Origin: Sphagnum compactum
Lineage: Eukaryota; Bryophyta; Sphagnopsida; Sphagnales
DNA: 64,000 bases
Direction: 5' to 3'
Assembly (NCBI GenBank): GCA_965153455.1
Contig: OZ234493.1
Location: forward strand, 27,146,213-27,210,212
The number at the start of each line of letters is the position of its first letter. Within the stretch, counting starts at the first letter, position 1. Positions 1 to 12,600 of the stretch are shown piece by piece. The notes under the pieces are model-generated. The model was given only the letters and a program-made list of their open reading frames with translations. It was not told the DNA's origin and searched no databases. Made by a program: the position numbers and the translations under genes.

Positions 1-1150
1 CAATGTTGCACCTCTTGTTCATTATGTCTTTTTACTCAAAGAAATAGTTAAGAAACAAAAAAGGAAGGAGATAGACAAAGGTGGCCTTGCTAAAGTAAAA
101 GAAATAACCAAGAAACAAAGAACAAAGAAGGAGATAAATAGGAGGTGATACGGAGAGGTGAAGAAAATGATAGAACAAAGTAAAGACATAAAAAGGGATA
201 GATATGTTCCTACCCTAAACCATAAATTGGATCATGCCAACCAATTTTAACTTTTAAAAATTTGATAACAAAATTAGTTTATTATCAAACAAAACAAAAC
301 AAACACAAATTCCAACAGAAACCCATTTTCTTTCTTGAAAATAGAGAAGTTTTGCCCCAACAATCCAATCTCAACACTTTTTTTTATGGTTACATGTAGC
401 TAAAAAGCTATATAAAAATCAATGATTCCAAAATAATGTGATTTAAAAAAAATTCAATAGCCATAATTACTCCGAATTTAAAACCACTTTCATACTTTAA
501 TGGTTCAAGCAAGTAGCCAAAAATATAAAAGGACATATCTCAAAAACTTTAACTTACTATCATATTTAATTTGTAATCAAATTTGAGAAATTTTTATTAT
601 GTATCATCCTTCACTTGGGTTCCATCACAAATTTCACAAAGAAAACATAGTAAAACCCAACCCAACATCATTTCCCACATTAATAACATATTGCAAGACA
701 CTAATGAAACTGTTAGGTCACAATACACCAAAACTCATGATACAATCCTCAGTGCAGGTTGTTGTAGTAAAGAATCCTCAACCCTATGAATAGTTGAAGT
801 AAAGAAATCATATTTACCCAGTCCCAACCTTTTCAAGAATTTTAGTGCAAGTCCTCGTAAGCACTTGTCATCAAAACTTGAACAATCATTTTATGCTTGG
901 GCCACATAAAACGAGTGCTAGGTTTCACGGCCATAAGGTGAAGTATCTAGCCTAATCCAGAAGAGAAAGAAACGCAGCACATCTTGGTGAACAAAAACAA
1001 GGTAAATCTAACATTCAGCTTTGAGTCTCTGTATGACAAATATTGAATCAAAGGGTAAACAGAAAAACACTGAATTGAACATCTCATTCACAGTACAGAG
1101 ATATATGCTATCAGATCTGACAACACGGGAGGCTTTGGTCGTCAAACCTA
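1..1150. other. AT-rich intergenic DNA, no gene seen
   Basis: Low-complexity AT-rich sequence downstream of the minus-strand SR gene. Only short overlapping reading frames of 60-70 codons occur, with no recognisable protein content. Part of 800-1150 is less AT-rich and could belong to the 3' untranslated region of the SR transcript, but no polyadenylation site can be assigned with confidence. Confidence 0.5.
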
Positions 1151-1159
1151 TCTTACAAA

Positions 1160-1490
1160 AAAGGGCACCAGTATTGGGTAGGTAAACAGGTTAGAACCCT
1201 GATACTAGCCCTGGTATCATCAAACCAGGCCCACCTGTTATGACCTGAAGCGATACCAGCCACCTACCACTACCTGCCGTGTTAGGGACTAGGAACCTGA
1301 CACAATATCAGGCTTCATACCAAGACTGTATCAGTCTCAATACCAGGCATATATAGCCTCATACCAGTGAAAAATCGGCCTTGGACACTAATACCAGGTC
1401 CCGGCTGGTATGCAAGCTTTAAAAGCAGATCCAATACCAGGCTAGTATGAATTTTTTTTCAAAAAATCCAAGACCAGTACCAGCTGATTC
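1160..1490. repeat. ATACCAG-rich degenerate repeat block
   Basis: About 330 bp in which the heptamer ATACCAG, its complement CTGGTAT and one-base variants recur many times in both orientations at irregular spacing. The composition differs from the AT-rich flanks. There is no open frame across it. It lies 0.6-0.9 kb beyond the stop codon of the SR gene, in its possible 3' UTR or 3' flank. Nature unknown. Confidence 0.45.
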
Positions 1491-2108
1491 ACTCAAAAGC
1501 CAACACCTGCCCAACACTGGTTTGTACCTCCTGAAGAATGAAGGAAAATAACACTGCAACTAACAAAGGGGAAGAAAACCAGACTCACTAAGCAGGCACT
1601 CCTTCCTGTCTTGGTAAAGAGAGCTTGGCACAGATGGAAAGAGGGGATATCCTTTGTTGAAGTATAAGCTGGAATCATTCAACGTGAGAATTTCACCTGT
1701 CTTTGTGCAGAACTGGGGATGGTTGAAGATGGATATCAGCATTGAAAGTAACTCTCCACAAAATCCCAAGAGACTAATAAAGTAGTGAATAATGTGGGCT
1801 TTCTACTCAGGTGACAAAGATCTAGTTTGTGCAACGTTGGCCCGAGGTGATGGACTGCAAAAAAGTTCAATACAAAACACATGGTCAAAATTTGATAACT
1901 TGGTAAACACAGACAAGTTAAGGTTGCTGTTCATGCTAGCACCCATTCTGCCAGAACAAACATGCATGCCCATGAGGAGAGCAAAACAGAAACACTGGCA
2001 GCTTCTTGCCCTGCACCCTTTCCATTGCCACACTATGTATACAGCATCCTGCCATTTGCCACACTCAAAGTATTCATTTAAGACTCCAAAGACCTCTTAG
2101 AAATGCAA

Positions 2109-5100
2109 TCACAGTATGTTGTGCCACATCCGAGACTCTGCTACTGCACAGATGCAAGTTTCCTCTTGAATGCCAGCTAGAGCACCCCAGGATGTAAAAA
2201 ACAGATAGTACCTGCGTGACCAGGATTTCTCAGTTACATTGACACCAGGCCCATTCCCTACAGGAGATTGTGACCGCTTTGCACGCAAGGGGGCCTGTGT
2301 GCGAGGTCCAGCATGCCGCTCCTGCCTTTGGAATGACAGTTCATGATCATGGAATCGGGAAGGGGACTGTGAATAATGTCCAGCACGATAGCGAGGTGGT
2401 GAAATGGAAGTCCTGTCACGAGGTGTTACCTCACGTTCCAAGCGATTTCTGAACAAAAAAGCAGTCATTTGCATAAAAATTGATTTGCTCACAAAGGCAA
2501 CACCTTAATCTCCTCTGTACAAGTACCCAACTATATCAGATAATTAGGGCCTACTTGCATCTGCCCGATAAGGGCCACTGATAAGAACACCTTCGGCCTC
2601 TTCTTTTGCTTTGTTTACATAGCAAATGCCCCACCTGGCAAGTGTCAAGGTAACAGGTGCCAAATGTTGTCCAATGATATTATCCAAAACTAGAATCCAA
2701 GGTATTCTAATATAATCAACTCTCATGAGAATCGAGAAATCTCCAAGGCATTCTAATGTAACCTGATATCCTATATTTGTAGGTGAGTACCAATCCAGGC
2801 TCTATACATGCTCATTATGTTTTGGGACATAAATTGTATGTTTGGTACGTCTCACCCACCTGTAAGCTAATTGAAAGACTAGCTATAATCAACACCGAAC
2901 ATGCCAATCAGGCAGTGTGTCCATGACCTTAGAGGTGTATCATCCCCTGATGGTGAGAAAATCATAGCAAATCATCTAGTTCAAGACATCAAGAAACATG
3001 TGTTTAACAGTTGCAGCTACCCACTCACAAATTCTGCTCGAGGTCAAAAGCTAGGACTATAATTGTACCTTGGGCTGTGATGTCTTGGTGGTGGTGTGTG
3101 TGATCGCGCGTCAGCTGCAATTCACCAAGAGAAGGAACAATAAGTATGAATTTTTATAACGCAATTGATGAGTGCACTGAAAATTGTGTAGAACCACACA
3201 ACTGATGCAGACAGACAAAAAGAGGACACAATAAACAACATAGGGTCTGGACTGAAAAGCCTAATCAGGAGACACTGAAAGTGATGCTTACATCTGAACC
3301 GAAGAGCAGGGGATTGTCTTGGAGAATGCCTGTGGAAACTACCTCCCCCTGGCCCACTGTATCTGCTCCCTCTACCACCATGGTTTCCTCCATGGCTAGG
3401 GATGCTGTACAGCAGTGAATAATACATCTAACAAAGTGAACATCTATTCTTGACAAACCTAAATAAATGTACCAAAAACAATGAACTACTGGGTAAGAAA
3501 TCCTGTTCTCACATGTATTGCTGATACTTCAGGCTCACTCAGTGCATTAATGATCAGGGAAGTAAAGCATGCTTCAAAAACTGAGGGGTATACCTGGAGT
3601 GCTCCCTAACCCGCATCTCTGAAGGCTTCTTCCGGTTTTGTTCAGCAAACACAACAGTGATCTCTCTTCCACCTAGGACTTGTCTGTCCATGTTACACTG
3701 TGCATCAGCAGCATCTGCAGGGTCCATGTACTGTACAAAGCCAAAGCCACGAGACTCCCTGCAAGAGTACCATGACACTACCTCAGGAAAAAACACAAGA
3801 AAAACAGGTGACCAGTTTTCAGGTTGAGGATGATAGAGAAGGGCATGAAAATGACAGGAGGATTAATCGACTATAATTTTCCATCCTTGGCAGCTGGGTT
3901 GGAGATCATCTAAATGGCATCCTGTTGTACTCTCAGGTGCACTTACCTTTGTTCTGAATCCCCTGGCTCAGCAACTGCAATAGACAAACCTTGAGAGTCT
4001 CTATGCTACATCATCATCAAAGAATTGCTTATATTCCACTTGAACCACCACCCTTATACAAAAAACTGGACATATGTGGCTCCCACAAGCAGTCCTGACT
4101 GCTTTGAGTTCCACTGCAGTCTACCAATACCTTCACACCAATTGCTACTGTAAAGAGGGTGGACATGTAAAGGAGAAAAAGAGGAGTTCTGAGAGAGGAC
4201 CAGCTACAGAAATGCTGCAACCTAATATGATCCTCTGTGAGAGCTGTGACCTGCTTTACCGACACAGAGGCCAAGGTGATCAGCTTGTCACTGCAGATCG
4301 CTTTTGAGTACAAAGAACAGAGCCTCAGTTCGCATACCTCAACCAACTCTGGAAAAAGTATCTCTGTACATCGATTCTTCAACTTTGATACAACAATCAC
4401 ATTATCTTCAGATTCTTGCAATAAAATCTTCACTTCTTTCTTTGACTGAAGAGCCTGCCATTCCTTCAACCCCCTGGCTGTGGCCTCTCACTTGCTGTCT
4501 TCCTATGCTGAATACTTTGATTCTCTTTGGGATTTCCCATCCACCACTTCAATACATCCCAACAGATCTAACATTCTTGCAGTGAAAAATGAGCTTGGCA
4601 AAGATGAGACTCAAGATCCTGGCCACCCCACACCTTCATATGCAAGACTTCAAAAATTTGCAACCAACTTCTTCTGAGGTGCTTTAGTAAAGACTCGCCA
4701 TTTGGTGGTCAAATCTGTTTCTCTACTTCCTTTCTCGTTAAGAGCAAGGGCTTCCCCAAGTCCCTGTATCACACTTGTGCCACCCAAATGGCATCCAAAA
4801 TGAAGCATTCCAACAACACCCTGGCAAGCTTAAACCTTGAAAATCTCAGAGACTGAAAAAAGAAACACACAACTTCAATCCATATGAACCAATCTGCATA
4901 AAAGCTTCTGGTCTCTTTCTGGGCAGTCTCCATGCACTAAAGTTCTCAAAGCATTTACAGGCATACATCCCAGTATGTCAAACATCCCATTCTGTCTTCG
5001 ACACACTTTGGACCAAGAGCGCCACACATCATTTGTCATTAATTTATTGAGCGACAGAAAAGCAGCACTAACCCTCGATGAAACCCTTAAAAAATGAAAA

Positions 5101-5683
5101 GACTGACAAAGCTCTCTGTTTCTGTTAAGAGTTTCGTGCACTCTGCCGGCTACAACTGCTAAAAACCCATTCAGTCAAATGATAAGAGCATACCCACTGT
5201 GGTAGTCCTTGGGAAGATACACATCTTTTACTGGGCCATATCTCTCAAACGGTATGCGGAGATCATCAGGCCTGAAACATTCATAGCCACAAGATCAAGA
5301 CAATGACTGATTTACTTCTTTTTTAAAAATTTAACCAAAACAGAATGAAGATTGCAGCAAATGAATTACTAGCTATGTAAAGAGATAACACACACATAAA
5401 CACAAAAAACCCTAATTTGGGTGAATGGTGTATATGGCTATGCACACAGGACGAGTTGGAGTCACCTGGAAGCACGCGAGATGTTGCGGACGAGAAGACT
5501 GGTAGGCGGGCTGCTGCCACGTCGCCCGCTGTCCCTATCCCTGCCATGCTTCCGGCTGCTCCTACTCCCATCACCCCGCATCCCTTCTTCATCGTCCATA
5601 CGCCGTCCCCTCAACGACGCCGGGCTCCTGCTCCTGCTCCTCTCCCTCCTGACTGGCGGACTATAACTCCTGCTCCTTCCCAT
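2109..5683 (-). CDS. SR-family splicing factor (SC35-like, SCL30/SCL33 type)
   Basis: Predicted nuclear pre-mRNA splicing factor that binds RNA through one RRM and recruits spliceosome components through an RS region. Coding exons (minus strand): 5683-5466, 5271-5194, 3758-3594, 3404-3292, 3114-3069 and 2448 to a TGA at 2109, about 319 codons. All junctions are GT-AG and keep phase. An N-terminal SR/SP-rich extension, typical of plant SCL proteins, precedes an RRM with RNP2 LLVRNI and RNP1 RGFGFVQY, then the family hallmark VVFAEQNRKKP. The C-terminal half is rich in RS, SP and RD pairs. The start at 5683 gives MGRSRSYSPP, as in homologues; an in-frame ATG at 5767 is less likely. A good donor (CGCAG/gtacta) at 2212/2211 means the last 34 residues may instead come from an unseen exon. 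The intron splitting the RRM (3759-5193) is unusually long. Confidence 0.88.
3947..3974 (-). other. Candidate poison cassette exon in the SR gene
   Basis: Within the long RRM-splitting intron, a 28-nt segment on the minus strand is bounded by a TTGCAG acceptor and a near-perfect donor, AAAG/gtaagt. Added between coding exons 2 and 3 it shifts the frame and creates a TGA at its third codon. Many plant and animal SR genes are known to autoregulate through such exons and nonsense-mediated decay. That it is used here is inference. Confidence 0.5.
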
Positions 5684-5935
5684 CCTCCTCACAAAAAACA
5701 AACACAAAACCAACAACAAATACTGCGTCCTCCGTATCTCTGTCTCTCTCCTCAGTATGACAAACACGCATACTTAATGCAATCCAACAGAGAAAGAAAA
5801 ACACACACGAGACGACGGCAGCAGCAGTTGCAACAGCGAAGGGCGTTCAGAAACCCTAGAATTGACGAAGAGAAAAAACCAGACGCTAATAGGTATAGAA
5901 GAAGGCGCCAAACCCTAAAATTGGTAACCTAACTG
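5684..5935 (-). promoter_or_regulatory. 5' leader/promoter-proximal region of the SR gene with telo-box motifs
   Basis: AAACCCTA-type motifs (telo box, common near starts of plant translation and RNA-processing genes) occur at about 5851-5859 and 5910-5919, and another at about 5406-5414 inside the first intron. A pyrimidine-rich run ending in AG lies just upstream of the chosen ATG and could be the 3' end of a leader intron. No TATA box was identified. Confidence 0.35.
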
Positions 5936-6021
5936 TAGTCTCTTTTTAACCCATGTCTATAACCCTGTTCTGTATAGGTAGGCCAGAGGGTTGTAGTGTT
6001 AGAACGTAGGGGGACTTACCC

Positions 6022-6479
6022 ACACTACCAAAGAGCATCTCCACCAATGTTCAGTATGTGACCCTCCAAAAATAATTCTCACATCCAAGTTTTAAATTAC
6101 TAACATTTTTTTCTAACCCCACCCACATAAAACTGAAACTGTGACTGCAAGTAGGCGAGAGACTACTAATAGCAACCCACTTGGACCAATCAAACTATCT
6201 AAGCCAATCAGAAACAGGGAGCAGTCAATCAATATGATTTGACTATGTTTACACTACCAAAGAGCATCTCCACCAATGTTCAGTATGTGACCTTGCAAAA
6301 ATAATTCTCACATCCAAGTTTCATTTACTAACAGTTTTTTTCTAACCACACCCATAAAACTGAAACTGGGACTGCAAGTAGGCAAGAGACTACTAATAGC
6401 AACCCACTTGGACCAATCAAACTATCTACCCAATCAGAAACAGGGAGCAGTCGATAAATATGATTTGACTGTGTTTATT
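6022..6479. repeat. 229-bp direct tandem duplication inside a TIR element
   Basis: The segment beginning ACACTACCAAAGAGC at 6022 starts again at 6251. Both copies continue through the same landmarks (ATAAAACTGAAACT, GACTACTAATAGCAACC, GATTTGACT) with few differences. Copy 1 breaks off where copy 2 starts, so the left terminal repeat is present twice and the right one once. Confidence 0.85.
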
Positions 6480-6622
6480 AGACTCTTTCTAGGGCTCTGA
6501 AAGCTGTACATTTTTTCAAGCTCCCAAGAATCTTCGAGTGCATTTTAGGGGATTCAACTGATGAACCTTCTCCAAGATTTTCCAGTGCAGGGTCACATAT
6601 TGGGCATTGGTGGAGATGCTCT
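6032..6622. mobile_element. MITE-like element with about 32-bp terminal inverted repeats
   Basis: The left end (6032-6063) begins AGAGCATCTCCACCAATG. The right end (6591-6622) is its reverse complement with three mismatches over 32 bp. No transposase is encoded. The total is about 590 bp, or about 360 bp without the internal duplication. AGAGCATCTCC-type termini are known from plant MITEs. No clear target-site duplication could be read, so the superfamily is left open. A relative lies at 41541-41743 in the opposite orientation. Confidence 0.7.
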
Positions 6623-9160
6623 AGTACTATTAGCCTGGGTCGTATGTGCCCTATTTTGGATGAAATATCTTTTCGTTCCAGTTAAATAACTACTTCGGGT
6701 TTGTAAATGTGCCTAGATTAGAACAATTCCACTTGTACCCCCCTATTTGGGCCTCTAGTTGTGTTTACATTCAACATCAGGTAGTCATGATTATAGTACA
6801 TTCGCAGGCAAGGGGAACTAGAGTAAATAACATGAAAGAAAACTAAGATTATTCACATATGTAGCATTTTGTTTGATAAGTAGTTAATGTGGCATGTTTA
6901 GATGGCTCACTAATAATCACATTAAGTTTTGTTGAAATGAATAGTGATAACCTACTTTGAAAATTTTGAAAGTTGAAGATTTTTTTTGCCACCAACAACA
7001 CAAATAAATTATCATTCTTAATCTTTAATTAAAAAGTTGTTAATATTTTTTTTGACATTGTCATGAAATTTTTTTAAGAAGCATTGTGGGAATCCATTCG
7101 CAAATACAATGTTCACATGTCTGGATGCATGATCTTCACATTTGAATGCCACACTCTTTTGCAATCTATGCACAAGTTTTGTTACAATTGCTAGTAGAAT
7201 AAAATATGAAACTAAAAAACTTAGATTCCTTAAATTCTTGAGTCCAACGAACTTACCAAAGTTTTTTTTTTCCTTTCTAAACTCACAATATTCATGTGTT
7301 GTCACCAAAAACAAGATTTTTTTTCATTTTTTAATCTAGAAATAGTACCTTGTCTAAACAAAGAAACGTTTGTCCAACTTTCGTTGCAATGTTATGATTA
7401 AATATTTCATTGTAGAAATGCTTCAAAAAATTTGTGATTGTGCTAAAGAAACATAATTATGTTATTTCATGTTGTTTTGTTTGACAAAAGCAAATCAATG
7501 GTCTAGAAGAAATGCGAGGATTCCGATAGGTCAAATGCTCATTTGGTTACTTGCTCGTCTGTTGATTACATCTTCTTTAGAATTCCAATTGGTTCAATAA
7601 TTCATGTTATATTAGTTACCAAAATTAGTGTTGTTTTCGCATGTCAGGTTCTAATAAGGTTCTTCATGTGTAACGCCAATTACAATTAAGTTAACGAACT
7701 TTAATTTGGTTCAACAATGAATTTAGAACTTGTTTAGGGAATTGATGTCAAAATGGAAATGTATTAAGAAAAACAATGCAAAAGGGTTTTGCATCATATG
7801 AATTGAAGGTTAATCATTGTGAACTTTTGAATGTTGAAAAAACACACCTTATTTTTAAACATCCATAGCATTTAAAAGGTGTTTTGAATTTAAATTTTGT
7901 AGACATATATAAATCATTAGCCTTTATAATGCGCAAATCAAATATGGAAAAAAATTGATAGGAATGGATAGATATCATCTTGTGATCATCATGTGTCAAC
8001 ATTGTGCACATTGTAAAGCTTGCAAAATGGACTTTGGGCCAAGTTTTTTTTGTCAAGTTTTGGTCCACCCAACCATGCCAAGACCTTACAATTGTGGAAA
8101 AAACATTGTTGATCCCCCACACCCATGTGATTCAACATAGCTTTGAAGGTGAGAATGGTGTCAATGTTTGGATGGTGCAAAGCTAACAACATCCAAGTGT
8201 CATTTATAAAGTTTGCGCCCCCTTCATAAAAATGCATGTTGTGCTTGTGAGTGGGCATTGCGCGTAATTTCTCTAAGCACCAAATTATTATTCTCCTAAT
8301 ATGTACTAACCTCACTAAAGAAAATATTATTGAATATTGTGGGACATGGTATGGGACAAATCATGGTCATTTCAAAACAATGTTAGTAGGTCTAACGTCA
8401 TGTCTATAATTTGATGATGGTTCTTTGAAAGATGAAGATTATGAGAAGGACTTGGGCAAGGATGTGGGTGTCAATGACATTGGTAGTCTCATGGCCATGA
8501 GTGATAATATCCCCAATGCATATGATGGTGTATAGATTTGTGAATTGAAAGGTTCATTTGCCCCCATGGAATAAACCTTATTTTGGTTATAAGATACAAT
8601 GGTGGAGATGACTTCTTAATGAAAGAGGATGGTAGTATCCAATTTTGTGACCATGCAACATCACTTATATGAGTTGTTACATCAAAGATTCACATAATTC
8701 ATGTGACATGGGTCAGTAAATCAATGAATTTTGGAATAATCTTTAATTGGGTGGATGATGGTTTGGGGAATTCAATTATTTAGTTGAAAATTTGACATGA
8801 AACTATGTTGAAACACATGGATTTTCATAGCTAGAGGATTTCTTCAAGTAAATAATGTTTTGCGATTGAATCCATGATTGGGTTTATATGTAGTATTCCA
8901 CCATTTATTATGACCAATTGTGTGTCATTACAAGTTTTCCTTTTCCATTTAAGAAATTTAATATAAATATACATAATGTAAATACCACAAGAAACTTAAT
9001 CCACAATGTTTCGTATTGAAAGTGTGTTAAAAACCCAATAAAGGCTAGGCATAACATCTTGAAGGTAATGCAACAAAACAAGAGGGTTAGCAATAATTGT
9101 ATTAATATATGTATGTAATACACAAATCAACAAAAAGGTATTACAAATATACCAAAGATC
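6623..9160. other. AT-rich intergenic DNA, no gene seen
   Basis: No reading frame longer than about 110 codons and no recognisable domain on either strand. The longest, on the minus strand around 7814-8315, have low-complexity AT-driven content and no neighbouring splice-compatible coding segments. It may include decayed transposon sequence that I cannot identify. Confidence 0.5.
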
Positions 9161-9164
9161 CCCA

Positions 9165-9650
9165 AAAAAAAATGCCCTCATAAGTATGGATTTTTTTAAA
9201 AAATTGTTTTAAAGATAATGTAAACACACCCAAGATTTTTAAAATATGAAATACCTTAGTAAATAAACATATTATGTTCATTGAATGTCTTAAAGATATT
9301 GTAGATACAAGTAAGATCCCAAAAATTGAAAAAATACCTTATTGTTTGTTAACTATTATATATATTGGTTGTCCTAAATGTATTACAACTAAACATAAAA
9401 TCCCCGAAAAAAAAACCTTTATATTGCTAGCTATTATTTTATTAATTGTTTTAAAGGTATTGTAGTTAAACTTACAATCCCCAAAAAAGTGAAACCCCAT
9501 GATGTTGCTAGTTATTGTATTTATCAACTATTTTGAAGGTGTAACAACTAAACTTAAAGTTCCAAAAAAATGAAATACCTTAATGCTTGCTTATTATTAT
9601 AATTATTGATTGTACTAAAGGTATTGTAGGGATATCAATAACTTTGGGTC
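9165..9650. repeat. Degenerate tandem repeat, about 80-bp unit
   Basis: Phrases of the form AAATACCTTAATG, then TTATT-rich sequence, then TTTTAAAGGTATTGTA, then CCCCAAAAAA recur at about 9250, 9335, 9413, 9491 and 9573, spaced 78-85 bp. Copies are strongly diverged, suggesting an old AT-rich satellite-like array of five to six units. Confidence 0.55.
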
Positions 9651-12600
9651 AACACATTATATTTAATCTATCTTAAGGGCATTGAAAAAAAATAAAATTA
9701 GAACATCTGTAATAGTACCTTAATTCTAGAATTGTGTTTAAACCTAAATTGGAAGATTTTATTTGGGATTATCTTTAAGGCCTTGCACGAAAATCAATGA
9801 ATCCAAAGCATATGAATACTCTAATGAGAATATTACGGATATGCTAGGGTTGAAGATGTTTTTCACCATGAACAATAAATTTGTTTGTAACGAAAGTATT
9901 ACACAACGCATACTTGAAGGTTTAATTGACCTTGATCAAGAATTTGAATTGTAAATGCAATACCTTCATCATATCATTTTTTTCTAGATACAAAAGACAT
10001 TGCTTTCACCTTGCACATCCATTACATATGGATCTCATATATATTTTTTATAACCCTTCATGCATGGCCAATGTTTTATGTAAAGAAAAACATTAAAAAA
10101 AACCATGAGCATTTAAATGCTTATAAATAAGATTAAACAAAAAAATGTTTAAAACATTTGCTCATTCATTCATCAAAAAATTCATCATGTTCAATATAGG
10201 GGTGCCAATAACCATGGTACAAAATTTGGGCCCCAAATAAAAATCAAAATGTCCAAAAATGGAATGTTCACATGATCACAAAATGATCTATGCAAAATTC
10301 ATTGTCCCCATATTCTATAGTAAGCCTATGAACTTTCACTTTTGCTTTCATTTTCATTTCCATGAAAATTATCATTAAATGAATTCGATGATATCTCATT
10401 AATTTTTCAATAATGTTTTATAACATTTTTGTGCCTTTTGAACATGGTGATGTGCAAATAACTAGTCATTTACCAAAACCACATGCATTGCATTGGCTAC
10501 AAAGCCCTCCTTGGTGGTGCTTTAAAACATGAGGTGAAAACATACACAACAATTAATACAAAAGAACATGGATGTCAAATATTATGGAAAAAAAAATGTA
10601 GACAAGTGTTAAAACTTACCAACCATTAATCATTTTTATTGGTGTTAATTGGTGAATAGATTGATTATTTTTGCCACATTATCTTGGGGTTAAAGCATGG
10701 TTAGGGTACCCAAAATGACTGCTTCATTTTATTATCACTAGACCCCCTCACTTAAACATGTTGAAACCGTTACGACACATTCACATTGAAATTTTGATTT
10801 TATTCATAGATATATACATCACAAAAGTACTATTATATGCATAGAATGTCAAATTTGAACAAGTTCAAAAATTCCTACCAAGTCCTTGAAAAAAATTTAG
10901 GACTTTGTTTCATAAGAAAAAAAAGTTCAAAGATTCATAAGGAATGTCTAAACAACTTTTTTTGGCCCAAGATTTTTACCACAAACATCTTATGTGCTAA
11001 TGTCTATAAAATGTATGAATATGACAAGAACCAAATGCCCTATTGTAATGGATTTTTTTTAAAAAATCAAATTTTGGGCCATTGATAGAATATGGTCCAC
11101 ATTGAATATATTTTACTATTATCACTTTCATAAGTGAAAAAATAAGATAAAAACTTTAAAGGCCTATATAAAATTTGGAACAAAATCATTTCATTTAACA
11201 TGAGAAAAAAATGTGAAATATAAAACAAGTCATGGGAAAGGTGAAGAAAAAAATGAATTTGGGAATCCTTGGAATGAGTCCTTAGGGTTCAAATGTGATA
11301 CCTTAATCATGTTTGGACCCTTGTTGGAAGTGCTTTTCCAATTCCGAAATCCTAAACATTCCTAAGGGCCTTTGCATATGCGACCCTATTCCTTCAAGAA
11401 TCAATTCTATAAAATTTTCATCTTCATCCACCTTGTCTATCATATGGGGGGATGGACCCCACACCCCATGTAGGAATTCCAAGGAAAGTGAGCAAGTGAG
11501 AGGAAGCCAACTTGATTAATGTAGGTTTTGAAGTTTTTGAAAAGTGTAACACGTGATTTTGGAATAAATCCCATTCACACATGGCTTGTTTCCTTGTTCA
11601 ATGAATTGCCTTGTGTTTGTTATAACGAAACTTAGCAAGGGGGCTGCTTAAGATGCATGCATTCATTCATGTATGGTCTTTGTGCCTTGGCCTTTCATGT
11701 TGAGTAAATGAGTAATTGGACTTACTAACTTTGTGGCAAGATATGAACTCATGACTCAAATATTTCATGAGTAGGTACTTGGCTAGTATAAAAAACACTA
11801 ACTTTGCTATAAAAAAAAAAAAAAAAAACTTATAACTTTAGCCCATGCCACCTCTTCTTCAACAACCCTGGCTATCCCAATTGGCTCTAAAACAATAACC
11901 ATATATATATATATATATATATAAAAACAAGATGTACAAGGCGAAGATATTGCCATTAAGGGTGAAGGTTGAAAAAGGAAATCCCATGGGTATTACATTC
12001 ATACCATAACTTAAAACATAGGTTTATCAAAGTATTGCCAAGCCAAATATTACAAGAAGGATCCTAAAACATTGAAGTATTACAACCTAAATTAGGGCAA
12101 AAAAAAACCCCACTCACCTTCTCCATCAAATGGAGATGGTGGGTGGGGCAATTAATTATGTGCAATATTTAGTTGATCACTTGGAAGAGGGACGAAGACT
12201 ACAACATGTTGCATTTCCTCCACTTGTTCTTATATTGTAAGAAGATTTGATCCTTTGAGTGAAACAATTGTGCCCACTTGATCATCTACCATTCCAAAAA
12301 CTATTTCATTTGTTGCAATATGAATTGGTTCTTCAACCACCACCTCATCAAAAGCTTATTCAATTATTTCCATGGTTAATGGAACTTGAGATTGTTTCAA
12401 CCTTTTGCAAGGTGACATTTGCACCCCACACACACACACTTGGTCATAAAACAAAAAAAGGTAAAAACAAAACACATATACACACACGTAATTAAAACAC
12501 CAAAACTAAAGGGGCTTAAAAAATGGGGTTTATTTTGTTGCTCCAAGTTGTCTGAACTCCTTCAACTTTTTTTGTTATGTTTGTTGTAATTTTTTTATAC

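Noticed and set aside
4029-4469. 146-codon frame within the long SR intron on the coding strand
   Set aside because: It reads somewhat protein-like (KEWQALQSKKEVKILLQE) and could be a gene fragment inserted in the intron, but I recognise no family and its context shows no splice continuity. Not called.
5417-5932. 171-codon open frame on the plus strand
   Set aside because: Antisense of the SR gene's first exon and leader; its Pro/Ala/Arg-rich content mirrors RS codons on the other strand.
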